A stretch of 54,886 bases of DNA, taken from NCBI GenBank assembly GCA_035632055.1, contig DASQHO010000093.1:1-54886 (forward strand). Direction: 5' to 3'. Below the pieces are notes generated by a model. It ran no database searches, was not told the origin of the DNA, and saw nothing but the letters and a program-made list of their open reading frames with translations. Positions within the stretch are counted from its first letter, which is position 1. Every line of letters starts with the position of its first letter. Shown here piece after piece: positions 40,467 through 50,675 of this stretch. Both the position numbers and the translations under genes were made by a program. Origin of the DNA: REEB95 sp035632055 (lineage in GTDB: Bacteria > Pseudomonadota > Alphaproteobacteria > ATCC43930 > CGMCC-115725).

Positions 40467-41609
40467 TTAACCGGTCGTTAGGACTGACCGGTAAAGGGCG
40501 GTGTAAATGCCGGCGACCACAGCCATCGAATAGTCGCTGATGGCCTTGGCGCGGGCGTTACGGCCGAGTCGTTCGGCGAGTCCGCCTTCGGATTCGATGC
40601 GTGCGATGAGCGCGCAAAACTCGGCGGCGGTATCGAACAACAGGCCGGTGTCGCCGTCGGCGAGAACGAAATCGGTGACGCCTTCAAGTCGGCGCGCGAC
40701 GATCGGCAAGCCATAAGCCATCGCCTCGGCGAGCACGTTTGGAAAGCCTTCGAGCCAGGACGCGAACACGAAGGCATTGGCCATACGGTAGAACGGCGAT
40801 GGGTCATCGCGATAGTCGACGAAACGCACGCACTTGGCGATGCCAAGCGCCGCGGTCGCGGTGTCGAGTTCGGCGCGGTAATCGGCCTCGAGCGCCGGAC
40901 CGAGAATTACCAGGTATCGCACCTTGCCGTCGGCGTTGAGCGCGGCGAGGCTCTCGATCAGAAATAGCACGTCCTTGCGGCGCGAAATGCTGCCGACATA
41001 AAGCTGCACGAACGCGTCGCGTGGAATGTCGAGTGCCGAACGCGTCGCGCCGTCGTCCGCAATCCGCTCGGGCACGGTCACACCTTGCGGCACGATGACG
41101 ACGCGGCCAGGCGCGCCCATGAAGGCGGCACTTTCGTCGTAGAGCCGCCGGTTGAGCACCACCAGCCGCGCAATAGTCGTGCGCATTGCCCAAGCGACGA
41201 AAAACCAAAAGCTCGGACGATAAGTCTTGAGGATGTAAGGCGGCGAATCGTCGAGTGTGGCCGAGTAAATAAAGCGGACACCGGCGAGCCGGGCGATCCC
41301 GTTCGAAATGAAAAAACGGTCGATGTGCGTGCGCGCATGAATGGTGTCGTAGCGGCGGATGTTGCGCAGCAGCCAAAGGTAATAGCGCAGCAGAACGGTG
41401 CGCACGGATTCGCGTTCCGAGCGGCGCAGATAAATCAGGTTCATGCCCGGCGGCGCCACCCGCGGAATTTCTGCCGGCGCCGGCGTGGTGAACACGAGGA
41501 CGTCGTGGCCGCCGCCTTCCGCCGCGAGATGCGGCCACAGCTTCTCGAAATAAAGCCCGTCGCCGGCGAAGTTGGGGCGGAAGCGCGGAAAGAGGTGAAG
41601 CACGCGCAT
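40467..41609 (-). CDS. Family 4 glycosyltransferase
   Basis: A 380-residue GT-B enzyme. The N-terminus MRVLHLFPRFRPNFAGDGLYFEKLW has the acceptor-domain glycine-rich loop, AGVRFIYSATLDD follows, and the donor domain shows FVQLYVGSISRRKDVLFLIE and the FVFASWLEGFPNVLAEAMAYGLPI region that holds the ExxxxxxxE motif. It would add a hexose or similar sugar to a surface glycan on the cytoplasmic side. It sits between aromatic genes and has no clear partner nearby. Confidence 0.88.
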   Translation of the reverse strand: MRVLHLFPRFRPNFAGDGLYFEKLWPHLAAEGGGHDVLVFTTPAPAEIPRVAPPGMNLIYLRRSERESVRTVLLRYYLWLLRNIRRYDTIHARTHIDRFFISNGIARLAGVRFIYSATLDDSPPYILKTYRPSFWFFVAWAMRTTIARLVVLNRRLYDESAAFMGAPGRVVIVPQGVTVPERIADDGATRSALDIPRDAFVQLYVGSISRRKDVLFLIESLAALNADGKVRYLVILGPALEADYRAELDTATAALGIAKCVRFVDYRDDPSPFYRMANAFVFASWLEGFPNVLAEAMAYGLPIVARRLEGVTDFVLADGDTGLLFDTAAEFCALIARIESEGGLAERLGRNARAKAISDYSMAVVAGIYTALYRSVLTTG

Positions 41610-41666
41610 GACGCTAGCTACGCCTCCGGCAATGACGCAACGCAGCGGCCAAATTTCCTCCGCTTC

Positions 41667-41694
41667 TTGACCGGCGGCGAGTATGCACTATCGT
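41667..41694 (+). promoter_or_regulatory. Candidate boxC promoter
   Basis: TTGACC (41667-41672) and TATCGT (41689-41694) are separated by 16 bp, in the 129-bp region between the divergent glycosyltransferase and boxC. A GAGGAGG ribosome-binding site (41727-41733) precedes the TTG start at 41739. No operator for a BoxR-like repressor could be recognised. Confidence 0.4.
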
Positions 41695-41738
41695 CCGGCA
41701 AAAGCGCAGATGTTGCGCCGACGGTCGAGGAGGCAGCC

Positions 41739-43376
41739 TTGATCACTTTCGATACCGCGCCCGAGCGCTATCGCCATTGGAAGCTGATGATCGACGGCCC
41801 GATCGCGACGTTGGCGCTCGATGTCGCCGAAGATGGCGGCTTGGTTCCGGGCTACAAGCTGAAGCTCAATTCCTACGATCTGGGCGTCGACATCGAGCTT
41901 GCCGACGCACTTAACCGCATCCGCTTCGAGCACCCAGCTGTCAAAACCGTGGTGCTGACCAGCGGCAAGGAGCGCATGTTCAGCGCCGGCGCCAACATCT
42001 TCATGCTTGCTTCGTCGTCGCACACCTTCAAGGTGAATTTCTGCAAGTTCACCAACGAGACGCGCAACGGCATGGAGGATTCGAGTCGGCACGAAGGCCT
42101 CAAATTCCTCGCCGCGGTGAACGGTGCCTGCGCCGGCGGTGGCTACGAAATTGCGCTGGCGTGCGACGAGATCTTGATGGTCGACGATCGCTCATCGACC
42201 GTGAGTCTGCCGGAAGTGCCGCTCTTGGGCGTGCTGCCGGGCACCGGTGGGCTGTCGCGTCTCACCGACAAGCGCAAGGTCCGCCGCGATCTTGCCGACC
42301 TGTTCTGCACCACGGCCGAAGGTGTGCGCGCCGACCGCGCGCTTCAGTGGCGTCTGGTCGACGCTGTAGCAACGCCGCAGAAATTCACGGCGACATTGAA
42401 GGAACGCGCGCTCGCGTTGGCGCAAACCAGCGACCGACCGGATCAGGAACAGGGCGTGAAGCTTCCGTCGCTCGATCGTACGATCGACGAAAGCGGTTAT
42501 CGCTATCGCTACGTCGAAGTCGCGTTCGACCGCGGTGCACGGACCGCGACGCTGACCGTGAAGATGCCGGACGAAACCACTCCGTCGCTGGCTACGGCAC
42601 TGGCACAAGGAGCATCGTGGTGGCCGCTGCGGATGGCGCGCGAACTCGACGACGCGCTGCTGCTGTTGCGGCTCAATGAGCCGGAGATCGGCGCGCTGGT
42701 GTTGAAGACACGCGGCGAAGCGGCGGCGGTACTGGCCAGCGATGCGTTGTTCGATGCTGAAGGCAATCATTGGTTCGTGCGCGCGACTTTGGGATTGCTA
42801 CGTCGCACATTGCAACGTTTCGACGTTTCGTCGCGCAGCTTGATCGCCGTCATCGACCGCGGTTCGTGCTTCGCCGGTTCGCTGTTCGAGCTCGCGCTCG
42901 CCGCCGATCGCTCTTATATGCTCGACGATCCTCAGGCCAACGATCCGCCGCGCATCGTACTTGGTACCCTCAATTTCGGCGCGCTGCCGATGGTCAACGG
43001 CCAGACGCGGCTTGCCACCCGCTTCTGCGGTATGGACACGTCGGTGGCGGCGGCGCGTCAGCGTGCCGGCGAAAGCCTCGCGGCGTCCCAGGCGAACGCG
43101 CTCGGTCTGGTAACCGCGACCCCCGATGCGCTCGACTGGGCCGACGAACTGCGCCTCGTGCTCGAGGAGCGCGCCAGCCTGTCGCCCGACGCGCTCAGCG
43201 CGCTCGAGGCCAATCTGCGCTTCGCCGGACCTGAGACGATGGAAACGCGGATTTTTGGCCGGCTGTCGGCCTGGCAGAACTGGGTGTTTTCGCGGCCGAA
43301 CGCCGTTGGCGAAGAGGGCGCGTTGAAGCGTTTCGGCACCGGTGCGCGGCCGCGCTTCAACTGGGAGCGTGTCTAG
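41739..43376 (+). CDS. boxC: 2,3-epoxybenzoyl-CoA dihydrolase (benzoyl-CoA-dihydrodiol lyase)
   Basis: A 545-residue protein built of two crotonase-like halves. The first half has KERMFSAGANIFMLASSSHTF and NGACAGGGYEIALACDEI, the second has IDRGSCFAGSLFELALAAD. BoxC opens the ring of 2,3-epoxybenzoyl-CoA hydrolytically, giving the dehydroadipyl-CoA semialdehyde and formate. I chose the TTG at 41739 because it follows GAGGAGG and gives the usual family length; the frame upstream is an open stretch antisense to the glycosyltransferase. boxB follows after 14 bp. Confidence 0.93.
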   Translation: MITFDTAPERYRHWKLMIDGPIATLALDVAEDGGLVPGYKLKLNSYDLGVDIELADALNRIRFEHPAVKTVVLTSGKERMFSAGANIFMLASSSHTFKVNFCKFTNETRNGMEDSSRHEGLKFLAAVNGACAGGGYEIALACDEILMVDDRSSTVSLPEVPLLGVLPGTGGLSRLTDKRKVRRDLADLFCTTAEGVRADRALQWRLVDAVATPQKFTATLKERALALAQTSDRPDQEQGVKLPSLDRTIDESGYRYRYVEVAFDRGARTATLTVKMPDETTPSLATALAQGASWWPLRMARELDDALLLLRLNEPEIGALVLKTRGEAAAVLASDALFDAEGNHWFVRATLGLLRRTLQRFDVSSRSLIAVIDRGSCFAGSLFELALAADRSYMLDDPQANDPPRIVLGTLNFGALPMVNGQTRLATRFCGMDTSVAAARQRAGESLAASQANALGLVTATPDALDWADELRLVLEERASLSPDALSALEANLRFAGPETMETRIFGRLSAWQNWVFSRPNAVGEEGALKRFGTGARPRFNWERV

Positions 43377-43390
43377 GCATAGAATCAGCC

Positions 43391-44800
<1,410 letters not shown>

Positions 44801-44807
44801 GGCGATC

Positions 44808-46085
44808 TTGTCCCTGTCCATCGCCATCGTCGGCTCTGGCCCCGCCGGACTCGCAGTTGCCGAGCGCATCGCACGCAAGGCGCCGCAAGCGCGCATCGAC
44901 ATCATCGAAAAGTTGCCGGTGCCCTACGGTCTGGCGCGCTATGGGTTGGCGCCCGACCGGCCGCTCGACAAGAAGCTGGCGAACTTGTTCGTGCGCGCGC
45001 TGAAGGCGAAACCCGTTGCTTTCTGGGGCAATGTCGCGCTTGGCCGCGAGTTCGATCTGGCCGATCTGCGCATGCTCTACGATGCCGTCGTCGTCGCCAG
45101 CGGTGCCGGCGCCGACCGGTGTCTCGGCGTGCCTGGCGACCAGCTGCCGGGGGTATGGGGCGGCGGCGCATTTTTGCGCTGGCTGAATGGCGACCCCGAG
45201 ATGGCGGGGGCGCCGCCTGCACTCGACCGCGTCCGCAACGTCATCGTCATCGGCCAAGGCAGCGTCGCGCTCGAAGTCGTACGGTTGTTGGCGCGTTCGC
45301 CCAAAGAACTGGCGAAGGCCGATCTCGATCCGGAGATCGCCGCAGTGCTGGCGGCCATGCCGTTGCAGGCAATTCAAGTTGTCGGCCGCAACGACCTGCT
45401 GGCCTCGCGGGTTCGGCCCGCCGATCTCGCCGAGCTCAAGAAGCTCGCGCGCGCCCAGGCGGTCATCGATCCCGAAGCCTTGATGCAGGCAGAAGCGGTC
45501 GCCGGCGATCTCGACCGCGACCGCAAGGCGCTGCTGAAGGCTTTCATCTCGCTCGCTGCAGTGCCGCGTGACGAAACGCGCATTCCAATCCGCTTCCAGT
45601 TTCGCCTGCGGCCTTTGCGGCTGGACGGCGCCGCCGGTGTCGAGCGGGTGCTTTTCACTCGGCCCGACCGGCTCGGCCAGAATCTGGCGCTGCGCGCCGA
45701 GCTGGTAATCGCCGCAATTGGCTTCGAGCGCACGGCGGCGTACGACCGGCTGGCCGATGACCGCGGCTTGATCGCGCCGGGCCTTTACGCCGCCGGTTGG
45801 GCCAAGCGCGGCGCCACCGGCAGCATGGCCGATATTGTTGCCGATGCGCGGTTGGTTGCCGACCGCGTGTTGAAGGAAGCGTCCGTCACGCCGTCGACGC
45901 GGCCCGGCCGCGCCGGCCTCGCCCGGCTGCTCGAGGAACGCGGCGCCGTCCCGGTCAGCCTCGCCGGCTGGCAGCGCATCGACGCCGCCGAGCGCGCCGG
46001 TGCTGCCAAGCCGCGGCCGCGCCGACGCCTGCGCGCGCTACATGTGCTGTTAACCACGGCCGCAGAACCGGCGCGGCTGCTTTAA
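44808..46085 (+). CDS. Adrenodoxin-reductase-like FAD/NADP flavoprotein (possible BoxA substitute)
   Basis: A 425-residue flavoprotein of the adrenodoxin reductase/FprA type. The FAD loop is GSGPAGLAVAERI, the family motif is EKLPVPYGLARYGLAP, the NADP loop GQGSVALEVVRLL, and the FAD-contact end GWAKRGATGSM. It has no cysteine motif for iron-sulfur clusters, unlike BoxA, so a separate ferredoxin must shuttle electrons. It starts with TTG at 44808, 7 bp after boxB, and is probably co-transcribed with it. That it feeds electrons to BoxB is inferred from position. An in-frame hydrophobic stretch follows the stop. Confidence 0.82.
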   Translation: MSLSIAIVGSGPAGLAVAERIARKAPQARIDIIEKLPVPYGLARYGLAPDRPLDKKLANLFVRALKAKPVAFWGNVALGREFDLADLRMLYDAVVVASGAGADRCLGVPGDQLPGVWGGGAFLRWLNGDPEMAGAPPALDRVRNVIVIGQGSVALEVVRLLARSPKELAKADLDPEIAAVLAAMPLQAIQVVGRNDLLASRVRPADLAELKKLARAQAVIDPEALMQAEAVAGDLDRDRKALLKAFISLAAVPRDETRIPIRFQFRLRPLRLDGAAGVERVLFTRPDRLGQNLALRAELVIAAIGFERTAAYDRLADDRGLIAPGLYAAGWAKRGATGSMADIVADARLVADRVLKEASVTPSTRPGRAGLARLLEERGAVPVSLAGWQRIDAAERAGAAKPRPRRRLRALHVLLTTAAEPARLL

Positions 46086-46178
46086 CCCCTCACCGTCCTG
46101 GTCGCCGGCCTGTCGAGCGTTGGATTGATCGTGACCGGCCGCCTGCTGGTCACCACCGTCGTGCAGAAGGTCTCCTAG
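46086..46178 (+). other. In-frame hydrophobic extension after the reductase stop
   Basis: Directly after the TAA at 46083-46085 the same frame stays open for 30 codons to TAG at 46176-46178. It would read PLTVLVAGLSSVGLIVTG then RLLVTTVVQKVS, a possible membrane helix with a basic end. It is either chance, a remnant of a longer C-terminus, or a product of readthrough. It reaches into the end of the convergent queG gene. Confidence 0.25.
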
Positions 46179-47290
46179 ATCGCAGTCCACTCCGCCCGGA
46201 CGCCGGCGTCGCTCTCATGGGCCAGGCGGTTTTCACGCGATTTGGCCGCGTCTTCAGGTGCGAGCCGCTTGAAGGCCCACACCGCCATCGCCCGCACTAG
46301 CGGCGACGGATCGTCAAGATTGGCGCGTGCCGAGGCGGCGAGCGCCGGGTCGCTGCTGTTGCCGATCGCGATCAGCACGTTGCGCAGGAAACGGTCGCGG
46401 CCGATGCGCTTGACCGGCGAAGCGGAGAACAGCTTGCGGAAGGCAGCGTCGTCCAACCGCGCGAGGTCGGCGAGCGCCGGTCCGGTCAGCGTTTGGCGCG
46501 GCTGCAAGCCACTTTCGCGTGCCGCGACCGCGAACTTGTTCCACGGGCAGACGGCCAAGCAATCGTCGCAGCCATAGACGCGCGTACCCATCAGTAATCG
46601 GAGTTCGGCGGCGATCGGTCCCTTGTGCTCGATGGTGAGATAGGAAATGCAGCGCCGCGCATCGAGCCGGTACGGGCCGGGAAAGGCGTCGGTTGGACAG
46701 GCGTCGAGGCAGCGGCGACATTCGCCGCAATGGTCGTCCTCCGCCGCATCGGCCGGCAGAGCGAGGTCGAGATAGATCTCACCGAGGAACAACCACGAGC
46801 CAAATTCGCGCGACACCAGGTTGGTGTGCTTGCCCTGCCAGCCGATGCCGCCGGCCTGTGCCAGCGGCTTTTCCATCACCGGCGCGGTGTCGACGAACAC
46901 CTTGAGAGACGGCCCCCAGCGTGACGTGATCTTCTGCGCCAGCGTCTTGAGCCGGCCCTTAATCAGATCGTGATAATCGCGGCCGCGCGCGTAGACCGAT
47001 ATATAGCCACGGTCGCGGGCGTCGAGCTCGGACAGTGGATCGTTGTCTGGCGCATAGTTGAGGCCGAGCACGACCACGCTCTTGACGTCGGGCCACAACG
47101 CCGTCGGGTTGGCGCGTTGCTCGGCACGCTCGACCAGCCAATCCATTTCGCCGTGGAAGCCCTGCGCCAGGAAATCGGCAAGGCCGGCACGGGCGGCCAT
47201 TGCAGTTTCGGGCGCCGCGAAGCCGACGGCGTCGAAGCCGAGCTTCAGCGCCTCATCGCGGATCGTCGCTTTGATCCGCGCCGCGTCCAT
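46175..47290 (-). CDS. queG: tRNA epoxyqueuosine reductase
   Basis: A 371-residue enzyme with a cobalamin-binding N-terminal part and two [4Fe-4S] clusters. The clusters are CGECRRCLDACPTDAF with the cysteine of CDDCLAVCPWNKF. The C-terminal HEAT-like repeats (LADLARLDDAAFRKLF; ALAASARANLDDPSPLVR) bind tRNA. It reduces epoxyqueuosine to queuosine in tRNA, the final step of the pathway. I chose the ATG at 47290, which begins one base after the queF stop; the longer frame to 47389 runs over queF. Confidence 0.93.
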   Translation of the reverse strand: MDAARIKATIRDEALKLGFDAVGFAAPETAMAARAGLADFLAQGFHGEMDWLVERAEQRANPTALWPDVKSVVVLGLNYAPDNDPLSELDARDRGYISVYARGRDYHDLIKGRLKTLAQKITSRWGPSLKVFVDTAPVMEKPLAQAGGIGWQGKHTNLVSREFGSWLFLGEIYLDLALPADAAEDDHCGECRRCLDACPTDAFPGPYRLDARRCISYLTIEHKGPIAAELRLLMGTRVYGCDDCLAVCPWNKFAVAARESGLQPRQTLTGPALADLARLDDAAFRKLFSASPVKRIGRDRFLRNVLIAIGNSSDPALAASARANLDDPSPLVRAMAVWAFKRLAPEDAAKSRENRLAHESDAGVRAEWTAI

Positions 47291-47291
47291 T

Positions 47292-47753
47292 TCAGCGGCC
47301 GCGATACGGTGGCACGCCTTGGTCGGGTAGCCACAGATCCCTCGGCGGCGCGCCGGTCTGGAAGAAAATGTCGAGCGGCATACCGCCACGTGGATACCAA
47401 TAGCCGCCGATGCGGAGCCAGCGCGGCTTGATCGCGGCGCGGATGCGGTCGGCGATCGTCAGCGTGCAATCCTCGTGGAAGTTGCCATGGTTGCGGAACG
47501 ACGCGAGGAACACCTTCAGAGACTTGCTTTCGATGATGTGCTTTGCTGGCACGTAGTCGATGACGAAATGCGCAAAATCCGGCTGGCCGGTGAGCGGGCA
47601 GAGGCAGGTGAATTCCGGTGCGTTGAAGCGGACGAGATAGGTCATGTCCGGATACGGATTGACGACGCACTCGAGTATGGCGTCGGCGGGCGAAGCGGGC
47701 AGGGCGGCGCGCCGTCCGAGCAGGGTCAGGTTGCGGTATTTGTCTTTCGCCAT
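47292..47753 (-). CDS. queF: NADPH-dependent 7-cyano-7-deazaguanine reductase
   Basis: A 153-residue short-type QueF with T-fold. The catalytic cysteine is C52 with D59 in LCPLTGQPDFAHF, and E75-S76 of HIIESKSLK is the substrate-binding motif. It reduces the nitrile of preQ0 to the amine preQ1. The length fits the YkvM-type single-domain form. It lies between an FkbM methyltransferase and queG, in a minus-strand queuosine series. Confidence 0.95.
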   Translation of the reverse strand: MAKDKYRNLTLLGRRAALPASPADAILECVVNPYPDMTYLVRFNAPEFTCLCPLTGQPDFAHFVIDYVPAKHIIESKSLKVFLASFRNHGNFHEDCTLTIADRIRAAIKPRWLRIGGYWYPRGGMPLDIFFQTGAPPRDLWLPDQGVPPYRGR

Positions 47754-47771
47754 GCGATTCCACCGCTTTTT

Positions 47772-48506
47772 TCAGGCAACGTCCTGAATCCGGTCTCTCA
47801 GATCCATCCGCCGGAATATGCAATCCAGTTCAACCATCGATACCCAATCCTTCGTATCGTAATTCGTCGGCTGCACTTGGCTGAGGACGAAGCCCCGCTG
47901 ACGCAGATACTCCAGTGCGTCTGGCAGGGACCAGACGTTCCGGTAGAGATGCAGGAGTGGAAGCTCGGCCTGAATTCCCAGAATCTGTTTGAGCGAGGCT
48001 GCCGCGCCGTCGAGAATTTCCTGTTCGAATCCCTGGGCGTCGATCTTCAGGAAAACGCGGTGGCCGTGGAACGACGGGAGCACGTCATCGAGGCGTTTGA
48101 CCTCGACGGATTCTTGGCGCAGAACGCGCGCCCTCGGATCAAATTCCTGCGCGGTAGGGGTCTGTTCGAGCAGCGAGCTGAATACGGTGTCCTCGCTGAT
48201 CTGGATGGTTCTGACCGAAAGCGCCGATCCGAGGGCGTAGTTGTGGACCTCCCAGTTGCCGTCCCGGTTGGCCACGTCTTTCAACGTCGCGAAGACGTCC
48301 TTGATCGGTTCGAACGAAACGATACGGCCGCAATATCCCGCCAGGCGCAGCCCGCGTCCGAATTGCCCGGTGTTGGCGCCCACGTCAAGGACGGTCTGGA
48401 TCCCGCGCGACTCCAGGAACTCCGCCAATTGAGGGGTGCGCCGCTTCCCGGCGCGGCGAACGTCCAATCCGCATCGGAACAACAGGTCTTTCAGCTGTCG
48501 TTTCAT
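47772..48506 (-). CDS. FkbM family methyltransferase
   Basis: A 244-residue methyltransferase. VLDVGANTGQFGRGLRLAGY is the SAM loop, IVSFEPIKDVFATLK follows as in FkbM proteins, and VFLKIDAQGFEQEILDGA is the family's strongest motif. FkbM proteins methylate hydroxyls on sugars or polyketides, not tRNA. By eye its GC content and codon choice are lower than in the neighbouring que genes, which together with its unrelated role suggests insertion into the operon by transfer. It is 6 bp from tgt and 18 bp from queF. Confidence 0.88.
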   Translation of the reverse strand: MKRQLKDLLFRCGLDVRRAGKRRTPQLAEFLESRGIQTVLDVGANTGQFGRGLRLAGYCGRIVSFEPIKDVFATLKDVANRDGNWEVHNYALGSALSVRTIQISEDTVFSSLLEQTPTAQEFDPRARVLRQESVEVKRLDDVLPSFHGHRVFLKIDAQGFEQEILDGAAASLKQILGIQAELPLLHLYRNVWSLPDALEYLRQRGFVLSQVQPTNYDTKDWVSMVELDCIFRRMDLRDRIQDVA

Positions 48507-48512
48507 CCGGCG

Positions 48513-49628
48513 TCACCTGTCGCCGCGCGCCCAATCGCGTGTCAGGCGGTCGCCAAGCGTGGCGAGCTGCCGCGCTTCGATGGCCGCGCGCATTTGCTCC
48601 ATCAACCGCGCATAGTAGCGAAGATTGTGGTGGGTCAACAGCATGCTAGCCAAGATCTCGCCGGCGCGCGCCAGATGGTGGAGATAGGCGCGTGAGTAGA
48701 ACCTGCAGGCCGGACAGTCGCAGCCCTCTTCGAGCGGCCGTTTGTCATCCTGGTGGCGCGCGTTGCGCAAATTGACTGTGCCGAAGCGCGTGAAGGCCTG
48801 CGCCGTGCGGCCGGAGCGGGTCGGCAGTACGCAATCGAATAGGTCGATGCCGCGTATCACGGCACCGAGCAGATCGTCCGGCTTGCCGACTCCCATCAGG
48901 TAATGCGGCTTTTCATCGGGCAGCGCCGGCACTGTCGTATCGAGTACCGCGAACATCGCGCCCTGGCCTTCGCCGACGGCAAGGCCGCCGACCGCGTAAC
49001 CGTCGAAGCTGATACCGGCGAGCGCTTTGGCCGAAGCTAGGCGCAGCGCGTCGTGCACGCCGCCTTGGTTGATGCCGAACAGTCCGTAGCCGGGCATGTC
49101 GCGGAACGCACGCTTGCAGCGCTCGGCCCAGCGCATTGAACGCTCCATAGAATGTTGCGCCTCGTCGAGAGTCGCCGGAAACGGCGCGCATTCGTCGAGC
49201 ACCATGGTGATGTCGGCGTCGAGGAGGCGCTGAATCTCAACAGCGCGCTCGGGCGTGAGTTGGTGCCGGCTGCCGTCGAGATGCGACTGGAAGACGACGC
49301 CATCTTCGGAAATCTTGCGCAGCTTGGCGAGCGATAGCACCTGGAAGCCGCCCGAATCGGTGAGGATCGGCCCGGGCCAGTGCATGAACTGGTGCAGGCC
49401 GCCGAGTGCGGCGACACGCTCCGCACCCGGCCGCAGCATGAGGTGATACGTGTTCGCAAGGACCATGGCAAAGCCGGCCTGGGCCACGTCCTCCGGCCGC
49501 ATCGCCTTAACCGTCGCTGCTGTGCCGACCGGCATGAAGGCCGGCGTCTCGACGTTACCGTGCGCCGTGCTGAGGCGACCGCGCCGGGCCGCACCTTCGC
49601 GCGCCGAGATTACGAAACCAAGGCTCAT
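48513..49628 (-). CDS. tgt: tRNA-guanine transglycosylase (queuine tRNA-ribosyltransferase)
   Basis: A 371-residue enzyme. It starts SLGFVISAREGAARRGRLSTAHGNVETPAFMPVGT in recognisable pieces; DSGGFQVLSLAKL and FDCVLPTRSGRTAQAFT contain the catalytic aspartates. The zinc site is CDCPACRFYSRAYLHHL. It exchanges the wobble guanine of tRNA with GUN anticodons for preQ1. The ATG at 49628 overlaps the queA stop (4 bp), so the two are coupled. Confidence 0.95.
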   Translation of the reverse strand: MSLGFVISAREGAARRGRLSTAHGNVETPAFMPVGTAATVKAMRPEDVAQAGFAMVLANTYHLMLRPGAERVAALGGLHQFMHWPGPILTDSGGFQVLSLAKLRKISEDGVVFQSHLDGSRHQLTPERAVEIQRLLDADITMVLDECAPFPATLDEAQHSMERSMRWAERCKRAFRDMPGYGLFGINQGGVHDALRLASAKALAGISFDGYAVGGLAVGEGQGAMFAVLDTTVPALPDEKPHYLMGVGKPDDLLGAVIRGIDLFDCVLPTRSGRTAQAFTRFGTVNLRNARHQDDKRPLEEGCDCPACRFYSRAYLHHLARAGEILASMLLTHHNLRYYARLMEQMRAAIEARQLATLGDRLTRDWARGDR

Positions 49629-50656
49629 GACCGCTCCGGCAGCAGGAGGCAGGCGTCGCCATAGGAGAAGAAGCGATAGCCCGCCGCCACTGCGTGGGCG
49701 TAGGCGTGTTTCATGTGTTCGAGTCCGGCAAAGGCCGACACCAGCATGAACAGAGTCGAACGCGGCAAGTGGAAGTTTGTGAACAGTACGTCGACTGCGT
49801 GGAAGCGATAGCCGGGCGTAATAAAGAGGTTCGTTTCGCCTTCGAAAGCCTTCAGCGTGCCGTTGACGGCGGCGCTTTCGAGCAGCCGGACCGAGGTGGT
49901 TCCGACGGCGACGATGCGGCCGCCGGCCACGCGCGCGGCGTTGAGTCGTGCCGCCGCGGCGGCGCTAACCGTTCCCCATTCGCTGTGCATCACGTGATCC
50001 GCCGTGTCGCTGACTTTGACCGGCAGGAAGGTACCGGCTCCGACGTGCAAGGTCACGGTAACCCGCGCGACACCGGCGCGGTCGAGCGCTTCGAGCAATG
50101 CCGGTGTGAAATGCAGCCCAGCCGTCGGCGCTGCAACGGCGCCTTCGTTGATGGCGAAGATGGTCTGATAGTCGGCGCGATCGTGCGGATCGCCGCCGCG
50201 CGGCCGCTTGATATAAGGCGGCAACGGCATGGCGCCGTAGCGTTCGAGCGCCGCGCGTAGATCCGCGCCACCGCAATCGAATTCGAGACTGAGGTCGCCT
50301 TCGTCGTGACGGGCCGAGACCGTGGCCGTGAAATCGGCGGCGAATTCGATCCGGTCTCCAGGCTTGAGACGCCGCGCATTCTTGACGAAGGCGCGCCAGC
50401 GCGCCGGTGTCTCGCGGCGATGCAGCGTCGCTTCGATCGCGGCCTGGCCGCGCCGGCCGTAAAGCCGGGTTGGAATCACGCGCGTATCGTTGACCACCAA
50501 CACATCGCCGTGCTTCAGCGAGGCCGGCAGATTGTGCACACGCTTGTCAGCAAGCTCGCGGCCAACGACAAGCAGACGCGCAGCATCGCGCGGCTCGATC
50601 GGATGCGCCGCGATCAGACGGCGGGGCAGCGGAAAATCGAAATCGTCGACCCGCAT
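49625..50656 (-). CDS. queA: S-adenosylmethionine:tRNA ribosyltransferase-isomerase
   Basis: A 343-residue enzyme. FDFPLPRRLIAAHPIEPRDAARLL is the QueA opening, VVNDTRVIPTRLYGRR follows, AAPTAGLHFTPALL is the strongest family motif, and FTNFHLPRSTLFMLVSAFAG the C-terminal one. It transfers the ribosyl part of SAM to preQ1 in tRNA, forming epoxyqueuosine. The ATG at 50656 starts MRVDDFDFPLP; the frame to 50707 adds nothing. Confidence 0.94.
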   Translation of the reverse strand: MRVDDFDFPLPRRLIAAHPIEPRDAARLLVVGRELADKRVHNLPASLKHGDVLVVNDTRVIPTRLYGRRGQAAIEATLHRRETPARWRAFVKNARRLKPGDRIEFAADFTATVSARHDEGDLSLEFDCGGADLRAALERYGAMPLPPYIKRPRGGDPHDRADYQTIFAINEGAVAAPTAGLHFTPALLEALDRAGVARVTVTLHVGAGTFLPVKVSDTADHVMHSEWGTVSAAAAARLNAARVAGGRIVAVGTTSVRLLESAAVNGTLKAFEGETNLFITPGYRFHAVDVLFTNFHLPRSTLFMLVSAFAGLEHMKHAYAHAVAAGYRFFSYGDACLLLPERS

Positions 50657-50675
50657 TGCGGGGCACCCGCGCGCG

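Noticed and set aside
41085..41738. N-terminal extension of the boxC frame
   Set aside because: It overlaps the glycosyltransferase antisense. The TTG at 41739 has a strong ribosome-binding site and gives the normal BoxC length.
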